This document shows positions 20,657 to 32,487 of a DNA stretch of 64,000 nucleotides, one piece after another (position 1 is the stretch's first letter; the number at the start of each line of letters is the position of its first letter). This DNA comes from Heterocephalus glaber (taxonomy: Eukaryota > Chordata > Mammalia > Rodentia > Bathyergidae), in the NCBI RefSeq assembly GCF_000247695.1, contig NW_004624805.1:162903-226902 (forward strand), given 5' to 3'. Below the pieces are notes generated by a model, which saw only the letters and a list, made by a program, of their open reading frames with translations, was not told the origin of the DNA and made no database searches. The translations under genes and the position numbers were made by a program.

Positions 20657-23480
20657 TCCAACTTCCTCTAAAATTCCTCTTAATCCATTTCTTTCCCTAA
20701 AGTCTCACGTCACCAGGCAGCTGCCTACCATCTTCTTTTCATTCTCTCTTCCCTTGAAATAAAAAATAGAAAGCTCCTCCAACTTCTTTTTATAAGATAT
20801 TTTATCCTAATGACTCTCCAAGTACTTTCTAATGTATCTAAATTTAAACTTGTCTAGACTTCTCCCAGTCCTCTGCCATCCACACAATAAAAACCTGGTA
20901 GTGAATCCAACCAATCCTGAAGTCCTTTCTCCTTTAGTGGTATGGAAATATGGGGAATTTCCAATATGTGTAAGTTTACAGTATTAACATGATTTCTGTC
21001 CCATTCATGATAATTTAATATTGTGTGGAAAGTGAAAACTTCATGAAATAAAGTTTGGAGGGATGATGATGTAATTGTCAGAACAACACTTTTATTTTGA
21101 GCTCATATCTTTAAATTTGGCCTTTTATATTTACAAATTACCATTTGAGTGAGTCAAAATAGTTGTTTGGATTTCATGTAGAAAGAGCTTAAACTAAATA
21201 TTGAACAACAACAATGGAACTAAAGCAACATTGCATTTTGTAATCAAATTACTCAATGAGATAATTTGAGCAAGCTATTTCTTTAAGAGGAAAACTCATG
21301 CTTTACTTTAGGAAATAACAGGAAGTTCTTGTGATGAAAATAATATTTTGAGGAGCACATTGAATTCCTATGCATCAGTCGGAACATTCAGTGTATTACA
21401 GTTTTTCAGACATAAAGTCCACAATTCTATTGCAGCCCTGTACTCTTTCTAGATGCCAAAAGAGAAGAGGAGTGGCAGCTGCCAACTGGAATAAGTCTTA
21501 ATATCAATAAGTAATTTAACTTATGATAGACTTTTCAATGAAAATAAAGGCTTATGTAGGCAAAGGAATCAAAACACAAAACATCCATTCAAAGGGAATC
21601 AGCAGCTACTGAAACTATCAGCCAATTCCAGTAGAAAGCATAAGTAATATTTTCCATTTCAGAGAAATACATTTATCTGAACAACAGTCCATTAAGAAAC
21701 AAAGCCAGTGTTAAATATTCCATTTTATAGATGACCATACAAAGAGGATTCTAGTTAAAAAATTAGCCGAGAGACCTAGGAGGTCCTAGCTGTTAAATAT
21801 GTTAAGCCAACACAGGAACAATCTGAGATAATAAAAAAGGAATATTATGCACTTCGAAGTGATTAAGTAAAACCTGGAAAACTTGATCATTTGTACCTGC
21901 CAGTTACCCGCAGCTTGGATGGGTGCACAGGCAAAACCACATTCACATCATCAGCCTTCAGGGACACTATGCTACTCATTCCCAAGGACTTATTTAGCAG
22001 ACTTTCAAAATGCATATGTTTAATTAGGTCGCATTGAGTTCAATGGCATTGACCAATGCTAAGACTTAATATAGAAAGGACAGAAGTTCAGACTGATTAT
22101 CTTCTCATACTTTCTGTTTTATCCAGTGGGAATGCTTTCTGGGTATATCCTTTATCCTTTTCCTTCACTTGACATCATCCCTTGAGAAAAGGAATCTGTT
22201 ATATGTCTTCTTGACCCCAGGCTAACCTAGTAAGACTCCAATTACTGCTTGTTAGATGAATGAATGAATGATTTTCAAATTTCCCTTTTATTAGAAATTA
22301 CAACTCTCTACTTCTGCAGAGAATCTGGTTAAAGAGATCGTGACTCAGGAACACTGAAAAACAAACCCTAAAGCAGGAGATAGAATAACAACAGTAAGTA
22401 TACGAAGTATACTGAACATACACGTGTTGTCTGTCCAATTGGAATTTACAACATAAAACATATTCTAGGACCAATTAAAATGTAAAGGACAAAGAAGATT
22501 TCAATAGTTAACAAAGGATGTGCACTAACATATGTCTTAAGCCTCGTGAGTCTTATTATTGGGAGGTGTCATAAACCAAATCAGAGAGAGCAGTTTAATT
22601 TCTGAGTGCAGAGCAAATGCCAAGGACAAGTAATGACAAAAGGGACATATAATCAGAGTGATGACAATCTTCCATCCAACTTCCACGCTACCCCTAGTAA
22701 CTGATTTTCATCACTGTCATTTGACTGTCCATCAAATTAATAAAAATAACATGCGATCCTTTTATTTTTAAATTCATGGTCAGTATTTATTTATTTATTT
22801 ATATTTTTAGTTCATAGTTCAAGAGAGCTAAACCCTCAACCCATTTCCACACCCAGGAGAGCACAGCCTGAGATTTTACTTTAAAAGCAAGTTAACTCAC
22901 TAGAATCTAAAAAGGGGCTACTTTTAGCCCCATTTTATCAAGAAGGAAGTTAGCTAAAGAGTGGAGTAACCACATATGTCTAGCTGCAAAGCCCATATTT
23001 AATCACCATTGTAGACTGCCTGGTACCCAGGGTTGCTTACTGACATTTCAAGCTCAGTGTAGCCAGTCTCATAGAACTAAAAAAGCACTGAGAGAGATGT
23101 GTCTATCACTGGGTACTCATCTGTCACCTCTCATTATCACATGTAAGGAAATAAGATGCTAACAATTACCCTTCTTCACCAAATAGTTGAGATAAAAATG
23201 AAATAACGTGTGTATTCCCAACAGCCTGATGTTGACAGATACTAGTGTCTTATGACTATGGTGCACACAATGTGAAGGTTGGAAGTATAAGCACTGGCTC
23301 ATAATTTTAAGAAGCTTTCAGTTTAGCTAAGGAGGGCAGAAAGAGGACATCACATAAATAATGCTAAGCAATTTGATGCAGCCTGGAAAGGCTATGTCCT
23401 CCCATTATAGACTAGAATGTGCTCACAGCTTATCCTCAGCTACTAGAACAAGTCCAGGCATGTAACCAACCTTCCATACA
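20657..23480. other. Repeat-poor, single-copy-looking stretch
   Basis: About 2.8 kb without a clear SINE, LTR or L1 hallmark and without any frame over 60 codons. A short (TTTA)n lies at 22786-22804. Low repeat content is consistent with regulatory DNA or an ordinary unique region. Confidence 0.4.
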
Positions 23481-23937
23481 TACTTATTAAATTAATAATA
23501 ATAGTAATAATAATAATGAATTAGTAGATTCGGACTTGAGGTAATGCCCTTTGGGGGGAAGGATGCTATTAAAATGTATTTTTAGAATCTAAAATAGGCT
23601 CTTTCTACTATATATGATGTCATTTCCTATATCTATTTCTGAATGTATAAATTATACAGATGGAAAATACTGTAAGATCTCATGCACCAAAAAAAAACTG
23701 TATCCACTTTTTGTCTTTTCCATATCTAAACACAGAATCAGAAAATTAAAGCTTGAAGGTACCCCATGGATACTTTGGTTAACCTTCATTGACATATGGA
23801 AAACCATGGTCCCAGGAGATCAAGCAGCTTGCCAAAGGACTCCCTGGTGACAGAGCCAAGCTTGTCTGGATGTCCGCATAGTACGTTTCTCAGGTTCCTG
23901 CCAAGACACTCTCCTGCATCAGGTGTCACTTCATCTT
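23481..23937 (+). repeat. (TAA)n and MIR-like fragment
   Basis: A (TAA/TAG)n tract at 23488-23517 is followed by unique DNA. From 23725 a MIR-like series (GAAAATTAAAGCTTGAAGGTACC, then GGAGATCAAGCAGCTTGCC, then GGTGACAGAGCCAAGC) runs on the plus strand. The 78-codon frame at 23614-23850 is not supported as a gene. Confidence 0.45.
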
Positions 23938-24108
23938 TTTTGTTTTGTTTTGTTTTTTGTTTTTTGTTTTTGTTTTAGTTTTCTGAGACAGGGTCTTGCT
24001 TTGTAGTTCAGGCTGGCCCTGAACTCACTGTGTAGCCCAGGCTTTCCTTGAACTCTCAGAGATCCTCCTGCTTCAGCCTCCCAAGTGCTGGGATTACAGC
24101 CTGGCTTG
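23938..24108 (-). mobile_element. B1 SINE with target duplication
   Basis: A (TTTTG)n tail, GAGACAGGGTCTTGCTTTG, two GGCC/CCTTGAACTC units, and GTGCTGGGATTACAG form a full B1 on the minus strand. A 15-bp duplication with one mismatch flanks it (GTGTCACTTCATCTT 23923-23937; GTGTCTCTTCATCTT 24109-24123). Confidence 0.94.
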
Positions 24109-24276
24109 GTGTCTCTTCATCTTGAGGTTATCCTGCCCCTCTGCCTCCTGAGAAGTGATGCCATTTCACCAGGCCATTTCTACAGCTCTCTTCTGAGCTT
24201 GACATCCACTGTCTGGTCTCTTGCTATGACATCAACACTGTCCCCTATATCAGATGCACACAGATAAATCCGTGTG

Positions 24277-24278
<2 letters not shown>

Positions 24279-24308
<30 letters not shown>
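24279..24308. repeat. (CA)n microsatellite
   Basis: Uninterrupted CA repeat of about 15 units. Confidence 0.95.
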
Positions 24309-24313
<5 letters not shown>

Positions 24314-24784
24314 CGTGCCAACTACCTGGCTACTCAAACCATCTAGTATTGCTAGACTCCACAATAGTCATCCAAACATCAGAGGGGTTTTTTTCTAATC
24401 CAAGGGATAGGGCTTTGGTTTCTAGAAATATAGTGTAGATGAGATAGCCTAAAACCTTCATGCTGAACATTCTAGAACAAATATATAAACTACCCTTTAA
24501 CGTGCGTAAATGCATAGAGAATCAAGTCATGCTGCGAGTGTGTGAACTTATAACACACCAAGGTAAACTTTCCAAGGCCAAAAGCATAAGTCTATTGCAG
24601 GTAGGCGGGCACTGAAGCCATCTGTTACTTTGGGACACCTAAGGGTGCCAGCAGACCAGAGCAGGGGAAGTGACAAAGCCAGAAACTTATGGAGGCAGAA
24701 CATCAGATCACAATCCTCCCTGCCCCTTTTCATAGGCCACTTAGTCCTGTACCATCAGATAAAGCATCAAGGAGAAAGGCCACT

Positions 24785-25110
24785 GTATATGCACACCCAT
24801 GTTTATAGCAGGGCAGTTTTTAATAGCTAGACCTCGGAAACAGTGTATTCATCAACAGATGAATGGATATGGAAAATATGGTATGTACCCACAGTGGAAT
24901 TCTAGCCAGCCATAAAAAAGATAAACTTGAGGTATTTGTAGGTAAATGGATGCAAATTGAGAACATAATGTTAAGTGAAATAAGTCAGACACTCAAGCTC
25001 AAATATTGCATGGTTTCTCTTATATGAGAAACAAATAAAAAACAAAGAGTCATAAATTAGGAAAGAGGGAGAAGTTCAAACACTTCCCCAAATTACAAAC
25101 TGCATTGTTT
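24785..25110 (+). mobile_element. L1 3' end, sense strand
   Basis: GCACACCCATGTTTATAGCAG, TTCATCAACAGATGAATGGATA, GCCATAAAAAAGATAAACTTG and ATAATGTTAAGTGAAATAAGTCAG are the standard sense words of an L1 3' terminal region. It is broken, with no long frame, and an AT-rich tail follows (25110-25140). Confidence 0.8.
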
Positions 25111-26044
25111 TTTTTTTTTAAAAATATATATATATAAATTGGTTTCACCTATACTACTAGTTTATCTTAGTTCATTGAAAAGAAAGATTTGTTATGTTTC
25201 TTTTCGTAAGAGTCTTTTTGGTTTATGTCTTATACTCTGAGTAACTACCTTGAAGATAATGATACATGGTGCAATAACTTGTTATTATAACTTGATTATG
25301 AAATTTTATTTTATTTTTTCATAAAGTGAAAAAAAATTTAAAAAGGAAAGAAACTTGACAGAGTGTACAGATAGAGGATGCTCCCCATTGTTGCATCCAC
25401 AGAAAACCCTAGGGTACAAGTTCATTCTCTTTGCTGTCTGGCAAACCGTTAAGCCAGAAATTCTCTCAAAAGGCACCAGCAGGAGCAGTATAACTCTTCT
25501 CAGGAGGGCTGAACCCTCAACCCATTTCCACACCCAGGAGAGCTCAGTCTGAGATTTTATTTTAAAAGCCAGTTAACTCATCAGAACAGATTAAGTTTTC
25601 CAAGGTGGACCCCAGTAGACCATATTTGGCCATGTTCCACCATCACTGTCCTCCTAGTAAAATATAGCCCCCAGAGGTAACCAAACCCCAAGCTTGAGTA
25701 GTTTGTGGTTCTTTTAGGTTTTGTTGTTTTCATGGTACAGCTAATCTTAGTTATTAGGCTTTTGCATAGGGTTTGCTACTATAAACATTGCTGTGCTGAG
25801 CATCCTGGGCTGGTCCAATTTCTGCTAGGGATGAATATGTACAGAAAGAGTTAAACTTCCTTTGAAGCACTGATATATGTCGCCAAGCCATATGTATATC
25901 TATCATATAAATATATATAATCACATAACATGTTATATATATACATAGGCATATATAGCACATATGTATACATATATATATAACAGATTTCCACTACCCA
26001 GTGGCTTCATAGTACTGTATTCCATTGTATAAGAATATCATCAT
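25111..26044. other. No gene seen
   Basis: AT-rich with TATA microsatellites (25122-25137, 25900-25982). The short overlapping frames at 25306-25552 on both strands have no domain. Note that AGGAGAGCNCAGNCTGAGATTTTA-type words and the preceding CCCTCAACCCATTTCCACACC (25508-25570) recur at 22829-22890, so a short repeat is shared between these two places. Confidence 0.4.
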
Positions 26045-26047
26045 TTA

Positions 26048-26213
26048 TAAGCCAGGAGTAGTGTTGCACGCCTATAATCCCAGCACTCAGGAGGCTGAGG
26101 CAGGAGGATTGCCACAAGTCGGAGGCCAGCTTGGGTTACATAGTGAGTTCAGGGCCAGGTTGACCCTGTCTCAAAAAATCAAACCAAACCAAACAAAACA
26201 ACCCCCAAAAAAT
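26048..26213 (+). mobile_element. B1 SINE
   Basis: AAGCCAGGAGTAGTGTTGCAC, GTTACATAGTGAGTTCAGGGCC and CTGTCTCAAAAAATC are followed by a (CAAAC)n tail. An imperfect duplication (GAATATCATCATTTA / GAATATCATTTA) flanks it. The 64-codon frame at 26025-26219 is a B1 translation. Confidence 0.92.
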
Positions 26214-26315
26214 ATATAGAGAGAGAATATCATTTACTTAGTCAAACAATACTTAAGTATTGACAACTTGTTTTCTTCACTATTATAAATAATGCTGCAA
26301 AAATATCCTGGATTT

Positions 26316-26397
26316 GGGGCCGGTGGTTTAGCTCGGTGGTTCTGCTGCCTGCCTCACAAGCAGAAGGTCCCAGTTCTATCCCTGGTACCAAAAAAAG
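26316..26397 (+). mobile_element. ID-like SINE with 17-bp duplication
   Basis: GGGGCCGGTGGTTTAGCTC opens it and CCTGGTACC with an A-tail closes it. A perfect duplication AAAAATATCCTGGATTT flanks it at 26299-26315 and 26398-26414. Confidence 0.95.
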
Positions 26398-26446
26398 AAA
26401 AATATCCTGGATTTTAATTATTATTTTCACAGGAAGAATTAAACAA

Positions 26447-26561
26447 TCGCACACACACACACAATACACCCCTTTTTGTGGTACTGGGGATGGAACCTAG
26501 GATCTCACATATGCTAGGCAAGCATTCATTCTACCACTGCTTTACATCTCCAGCCCTTTAC
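26447..26561 (-). mobile_element. (CA)n and older ID-type SINE
   Basis: A short (CA)n (26447-26463) precedes an ID on the minus strand: TGGTACTGGGGATGGAACC, GCTAGGCAAGCATTC and ACATCTCCAGCCC. A small TTCA insertion sits in the anticodon region. Confidence 0.82.
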
Positions 26562-27504
26562 ACACATTTTTAAGGTCCTTGAAGTGTTATTTCAACTTAC
26601 TCTCCCTTTGAAGGTATCTAGCTATTTGCAAACCTTGGCATTTCTAGCTTCATAGCATGTTATCTCTGGTAGCATCAGCTCCTCTAATCTCTTCACTCTG
26701 CTTTCTTATGGATCATCAGGAAAGCCAACAGTTTCTTCCACCACCTCTGTACAAGATCTTTGCAGTGCTCTAGAATTAGCAACAGGCATTAAGGTAGAAG
26801 CCAGTTGCTTCTTTCTAGAAAACAACCTTCAAAAAATACTCTCAGAATTTTTCTTATTGATTTCCATTTTGCTGTTTACTGTGTTTTCGTTTTTAGCTTG
26901 GGACATGCCAGGATGAGACTGCTGCATTATACATTGCCTAATGACACAGGATTGGAGATGTTCTTTCTGGCCAAGTTACTCCCAGAGTATTCATTGCTTA
27001 TTTTTGCTTCTGTTTATTAGAGAAGCCATCAAGGGCAGGATATACAACATGGAGCCTCCAGAATCATCTAAAATCATGTCTTCCCGTTATCCAGAAAGGC
27101 ATGGGAAACTGCTGCCAGTCACATCATCCCTTATAGAAGCTAATGCTGTGTTGTTGCCTTTTATCTTAGATTTCTAAACATGCTTCCCCTGTGGTTCCTT
27201 TGCTCTCATCCAGAGCCACCCTGAAGAAATGAGGCCAGAGCCTTGCTTAGGTCGGAGGTTTGTAAGTGTGGGGACGGTAGAGGGTCCAAGTGGCGGGAGC
27301 TAGGCTGGAGCCACCACCTGGCGTGAGAAGACCTGGAACCCATGTGTCACTAGCCTAGTAGTTCTAAGAGTCACTTAGCGTTTATTAACTAAAGAATCTC
27401 ATTTTCATCCTCTCAGAGTCTCTTCCAATTATCTTATTTTATAAGTGAACACATACGGGAATCACAGGTAACGCATGGGCTTTTTTCCTTTTCATAATTA
27501 AAAA
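26562..27504. other. No gene seen
   Basis: Single-copy-looking. The plus frames at 26805-27020 and 26941-27177 overlap one another and have no recognised domain. Confidence 0.35.
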
Positions 27505-27690
27505 AACTGGGGCAAAAATCATATAAAAGTTAACATCTGAACTATGTTTAAATGTACAGTTCAGTGGCATTAAGTACATTTACACTGTTACATAATCACC
27601 ACCACCATTCATCCCCAGAATTCTTTTGATCACGTAAAACAAAAGCTCTGTACCCACTAAACAGTAACTTCTCACTCCCCACTTTGTGGT
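27505..27690 (-). mobile_element. L1M-type 3' fragment
   Basis: TGTACAGTTCAGTGGCATTAAGTACATTTACAC followed by ATAATCACCACCACCATTC and CTGTACCCACTAAACAG is the same part of an old L1M as 12095-12385, better preserved. Confidence 0.75.
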
Positions 27691-28817
27691 TGGTGGGGTT
27701 GGAGTCTGAGCATCTGGAGGGACAGTGGCACCCACTGCCCTTCTCTAGTACTCATTACTGCCTCTCTACTCTGGAAGACATCCCTTTTGGGCTTAACCAC
27801 AGTCTCTTTCAATGCTAATGTTAACCTTGTGTTACAGTTGCTGTTAGGAGGGGACAGATCCCATGACTCACCTATGACAGCCACCTAGAGATTATCCATA
27901 GTGGTTTGCACAGTTTCAGAATGTCCCTGATACCTACTCCATGGAGCTAGTGCTTCTCACCCCATTGGTCAATAAAGCAAAGCACCTAATCCCTAAATTT
28001 ACTTAAAAGTCATGGCCCCAAGAAGATAAAGGAAATGCAAACTATTGAGTTTACTGTTACCACAGGCTTTTGATTACAACTTCAAGGTGTAAGGAGCTTC
28101 CATATTCATAGTTAAATGTCTTCAAAAATGCTGTAAAGTCATTATCTTCCTATTTCTTTTAGAAAGAAGAAAACTGAGTCTGAAAGAGAAAGGAACTTGG
28201 CAAAAGTCATGCAAATAGTCAAGTCTCTGTCTCCAGCACTCCTAGGGGAACTAACTGGGAATCAAGAACTTCTTGGTATTGGAGGGCACCTCAGTGGAAT
28301 GTTGTAATCACATACATGGAGAATAATTCTGAGCACACTAATCAGTTCAGCTTTGGCTTCTATTTTGATTTGTTTGGACAAGGTTCAAACCTGAATTTCC
28401 CATTTTGATTTTATTTAGTTATTTGAATTACTATAATCTTAAAGCTTGCTTAAATGTTGTTTCTTCTTTGTTTTCTCTGCTCATGAGTCAATATATACCT
28501 TCACCTTCATTCCATTGCAAGGGGTAGCTGCTTGCTCGTCAGCCACAGGACCCTGGCTGTTCCTTCCAAATGGAGAGGAGTGGAGTCTACTCCTCATCAG
28601 CTTACTTGCATCTTTCTGCACTTTCAGCACAGCAATGAATAAATGCAGCAATTGCCATAGCAGTAAAATCTCCTGTGCTTTTTCCCCTCTTCAGATTTTC
28701 TTTCAGTCCCTTTCACTTTATAGTGACCTCCCTTTCGGTTCTCAGGATCTTGACAGACATGGTTACTTTACAGAGACAGGTTTTAACATTGTAGGAAAGA
28801 TTTTGTTATTATTCCAG
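27691..28817. other. Unique DNA with a MIR-like piece
   Basis: At 28110-28240 GCTGTAAAGTCATTATCTTCC, GAAAACTGAGTCTGAAAG and GGAACTTGGCAAAAGTCATGC outline a plus-strand MIR. The 125-codon plus frame at 28446-28823 (start MLKCCFFFVFS) is the longest here outside GC-rich DNA. It has no motif I recognise and no splice context, and I leave it uncalled. Confidence 0.35.
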
Positions 28818-29163
28818 TGTTAGCTTTTTGTCACTGGGACATGACATACACAGTTTAAAGGAGAAAAAGTGTACTTTGGCTCACTGTTTTAGAGGTCTCA
28901 GACCATGGTCAGCTGGCTCTGAGAGAGAAACAGTACAGTGGAGGAAAGCGGTTCACTTTGTGGCAGCCAGAAAGCAGAGAGAACTGAAGAGTCAGAGTGG
29001 AAGGGGCTAGGGACAAAACTCCAGCAACCTTCTTCCACAATCTGTGCCCTACCTCTTAACGGCCCATTCTGCTATGAATTCATAAGTGGATTAACTCATG
29101 AATGAGGTTAGCACCCTCAATACATGAGTCTTTGGAGGACACTTCATATTTAAATCACAACAT
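28818..29163 (-). mobile_element. ORR1/MT-like MaLR LTR, minus strand
   Basis: Read on the minus strand it starts TGTTGTGATTTAAATATGAAG, runs CCTCCAAAGACTCATG, CTGCTTTCTGGCTGCC and GAGCCAGCTGACCATGG, and ends with TGACAAAAAGCTAACAC, the order of a rodent ORR1-type LTR. Confidence 0.85.
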
Positions 29164-30231
29164 CCCATATCTTCCCTTCAGCCCTGTGGTTTCAACACTG
29201 ACCAGCTCACCATGAGCTTTTCTAGGCTCCACTCCCGCCAAGCTGTCCCTGGAGTCTGTGGGGGCTCTGTGTGAACAGGTTCCTCGGCCTCACCACCTCT
29301 CTTCTCCTTGGCAGGGACACGTGGCACACTCCGTGGGGGAGTAATTGAGCAGATGTGAGCAGCCGTCTTCAGGTTGTGGGCGAGAGGCACAAAGCCTGTC
29401 CTCCCAGAAAACACGATAAAACCCATTTCTATGTCCTAGATCCTCACATTTAGCAGAGGGCGGCCTTTTTCGTACTACAGCCACGTGTCAAATGCCATGT
29501 GGCACGGGGAATTCTACAGAGGCGTGGAAAGGGGTGATTCCCTCTTTGTCTCAGGCCTGTCTCACCTACATCGACTTTGTTAGATGCTGTGCTTAGGAAA
29601 GGGCATTAGAGATTGGAAAGTTCTCACACAGAAATCTTGACTTTTATACTGAATCATTCTGAATTATTTTGAGTCCTAGTACTTTCTGAAATCTTTGAAG
29701 TAGCACACATTTTCTTTTTAGTTTCTTATGAGCTATCTTAACTCTCTGTACTGAATAATAAGAAGACTCCTATTCCTAATCCTTCACCTACATTCTCTCT
29801 CTCCCTCCTGCCTATTTCTTCTCTATATCATGCCATTCCTTAACATTTACTTCTTTCAGTCTTCAAAGCTCTTTGCAATGTATTAACCTGGTTGCCAAAG
29901 GCTGCGTGGGAACACCCACCCAAACCCTGTGTAATGTTGTAATCAGAAACCAGGTAACATGATAAGCCTGCCGATAACTTATGGATACTAACACTGTTAC
30001 CTATTCCCCGCCTACCTCCTCAGTGAGCATTAAAGTTGTGTCTTTGCTTTTCTTGCCTGCCACTTGCTACTAAACCTCCCATTCTTCTTGTGTTCCTGGT
30101 TCTTTGTTGATTAGCCCTTCCTTCCTCTGTAATAGAAGCCTTGGAGACAGGAAAAATAGCAGTTTCCTGTTCTGCTTGTTTATTATGTTTAATTAACTCC
30201 TCTATGGCAATTCTATGTTTATTGGCCAGGA
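29164..30231. other. No gene seen; one GC-richer patch
   Basis: The patch 29170-29520 is GC-richer and carries overlapping minus frames (29426-29178, 29484-29290) without a domain. The rest is AT-rich and unremarkable. Confidence 0.3.
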
Positions 30232-30246
30232 TAACATTCATATTTT

Positions 30247-30332
30247 TCTAGGGGTAGGAAAAATTTATTGAGAGAAAGAAAGCTTCTGTCTAACAGAGAC
30301 AGAAGAGGGACCGGAAAGTGGGTTGCCCCAAT
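30247..30332 (-). mobile_element. Retroposed 3' end of an LTR-type transcript
   Basis: An 86-bp insertion is bounded by a perfect 15-bp duplication TAACATTCATATTTT (30232-30246 and 30333-30347). On the minus strand it reads from GGGGCAACCCACTTTCC through CTGTCTCTGTTAG and CTCTCAATAAATTTTTCC to CCCCTAG and a short A-run. An AATAAA about 16 nt before an A-tail plus long duplications is the signature of an L1-pasted polyadenylated RNA end. The AATAAATNTTTCCTAC block and the upstream ACCCA...GTCTCT block resemble the R region of the LTRs at 3060-3642 and 57565-58095. Confidence 0.7.
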
Positions 30333-30400
30333 TAACATTCATATTTTAAAGCTTAGTTTGCAACCATGGTAGATTCAAAATACTTAGCATACTAGTTCTG

Positions 30401-30486
30401 TTTTTTTTTCTGGTACTGGGGATCAAACTCAGGACCTTGGCACTTGCCAGGCAGGCACGGCACCACAGAGCTGCATCCCCACCCCT
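30401..30486 (-). mobile_element. ID-like SINE
   Basis: A poly-T, CTGGTACTGGGGATCAAACTC, CAGGCAGGCACGGCACCAC and GCTGCATCCCCACCCC. It is moderately diverged. Imperfect flanks CTAGTTCTG / CTAATTCTG may be the duplication. Confidence 0.87.
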
Positions 30487-31050
30487 AATTCTGGGTTTTA
30501 TGATTTATCTCAATCACAATAAAAAGACTCCTTTCTATTACCTAGAAAGCAGCTCACATGTGGTGGTAAACAGTGACTTCTCAGCCCCAAAGGACAGTGA
30601 AGTTCCCACTATAGAAGTGAGAGGATAGACATGTCACAGTGTCTATCTGTGATGTGTATGTACATATGCCGAGCAAACAGAGGAAGAATAGAGAGAAGAT
30701 TAACCTTCATAATCTAATAAAAATGTGGACAGTAATATACCAGGAATCACCAAGCTTTAAGGGAGCTTCTTCTTCTTGTATAGGATTGAAAGCAGTGATT
30801 GACTGGCACATCCAGAGATGCTGATTTTGCTGCTGTGTGTCTGTCACATGCTTATCTACATGGGAATATATTACAAGGGCCTCACCAAAGGAGTCTAATG
30901 TATCAGAAAATGTTTCTTTGCTGTGAAAACCATCAGGGTCAAGGGTATCCAGAAGTTAGATAGATGTCACCTCATCCTGAAAGCAGCATCCAGAACCCCA
31001 GTCTGTGGGTTCCCACCATTTATGTTCTCCAATTGTACTGGCCAAATTCT
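30487..31050. other. No gene seen
   Basis: Single-copy-looking DNA with short frames only. Confidence 0.35.
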
Positions 31051-31141
31051 TTTTTTTTTTTTTTTTTGGTACCGGGGATCGAACTCAGGTCCTTGCGCTT
31101 GCACAGCAGGTGGTGAAACCACTGAGCTAAATCCCCGGCCC
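31051..31141 (-). mobile_element. ID-like SINE, young
   Basis: A long poly-T, GGTACCGGGGATCGAACTC, GGTCCTTGCGCTTGCAC, and it ends GAGCTAAATCCCCGGCC. Near-consensus. Confidence 0.94.
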
Positions 31142-31154
31142 TTCTTTTGATGTT

Positions 31155-31480
31155 TTAAGTAGAGGAAGCCCAATTCAAAATGGTTTTAGGGTGGTAAAAA
31201 GTTTATTGGAGCAACAAGTGACAATCAAAGGAAGACCTAGTTTTAGGTATTAGTTGGATCCAGAGGCTGAGCTCCCTCTCTCCATCTTTTAGCTCTGCTT
31301 TCCTCGGTTTGGGGTCCATTATTATTTTTTTTCCTCCTTCCTCAGCACTAAAAGCTCTCATCTGGGGTCCATTATTACGTTCTTACATCATGGTAGTAAG
31401 ATGGCTGCCAGCAGTTGCCTACCTTTATCATCTCTTCTCATTAATACCAGTTGTAAAGGCCTGTTTCTTTCAAGAGTTAT
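31155..31480 (-). repeat. Possible LTR fragment, minus strand
   Basis: On the minus strand CTCCAATAAACTTTTTACC follows a CT/AG-rich leader (GAGAGAGGGAGCTCAGCC), like an LTR R region. GGGGTCCATTATTA occurs twice (31313-31326 and 31364-31377). A YY1-like AAGATGGCTGCC is at 31399-31410. Tentative. Confidence 0.3.
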
Positions 31481-32487
31481 AAAAATAAGGAAGTTCTGGG
31501 CTCTGACTGACTGAAGCATGCTCCCATCCCTGAGCTGTGGCTGGAGATAGGTGTACATGCTGATTCACTAGACCTGGATGCCATGCCTATACCTGGAGCC
31601 AATCCTAAACCATGTGGGCTGAGGGCAGTGTGAAGGCAGACCCTTTGGGAAGACATGACTTCTATTATCAAACGAGGGAGGACTGGAGGTTCCTGCCAGT
31701 GTGCACTGTGCCCAACTCACACCTACAGCTGCCTCTGTGGTTCAACAGTTTTATCTGACATATGCAGATTCAGATTTGTTCCAGAACTTCTGAAGCAGAT
31801 AGGAAATTCAGCTTATCCTGTTGTCTCCACCCTCTTCTGGGTGGGTGAGCCCACTTCTGTTTGTTGCTAACTCATGTGTAATTTCTCCCCTCCTGGGACT
31901 ATTCCTGTCATCTTGAGTGGGACTGGTGCCTCACCCAGGCTTTCAATTTTTTATAATTATGCAAGCATTAAAAAGCTGGGCCATAACTGTCTTTGGTGCA
32001 TGGTGTGTTTGGGGTAAAGGGAAAAGATTGACAGTAATTATGTAGAAGTTCCAGGTTAGGGCTCACATTCCAGTTTCCGTGTCTACAAGTACCTTCCCTA
32101 GATTTCAGATCTTAGCCAAGACTTTAGATAAAGTTTCAAGGACAACAAAAAAACTGAATGCATTACTTTCTCCCCTGTATTCCAGCTTTAATCTGTAAAG
32201 CACCTTTGGTAGTGATATTTATGAAAAAACTAATTCCAGATTATGTTTCACTCTTTGTGCCTTGTGAAAAGGAAAATCACTCTCATATTTTGACAACTTA
32301 TCTACTTTGAAAAAAAGTGATTTTGTAGGTAAATTAACATTAAAAATTCCAGACTGTGGTGCGAATGCTTCTTCATCCCACCTGAATTTCCCCAACAGCC
32401 CTCTGCCTTCCCCTTAGTGTTCCTTCAACCCTCTTGTTCCTAACTGGGGCTCTTCCTACCCCTGACAAGGTATGACCACTTCACAGG
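31481..32487. other. No gene seen
   Basis: Single-copy-looking. Frames of 64-71 codons on both strands around 31477-31870 have no recognised domain. Confidence 0.35.

Noticed and set aside
20464..20661. Cys/Ala/Arg-rich minus frames
   Set aside because: Translation of the (CG/CA)n tract.
22786..22804. Short (TTTA)n and (TAA)n tracts as CRISPR-like arrays
   Set aside because: Simple tandem repeats without spacers in a mammalian sequence.
28446..28823. 125-codon plus frame
   Set aside because: Tempting by length, but no start context, domain or splice signals, and aromatic-rich composition typical of AT-rich chance frames.
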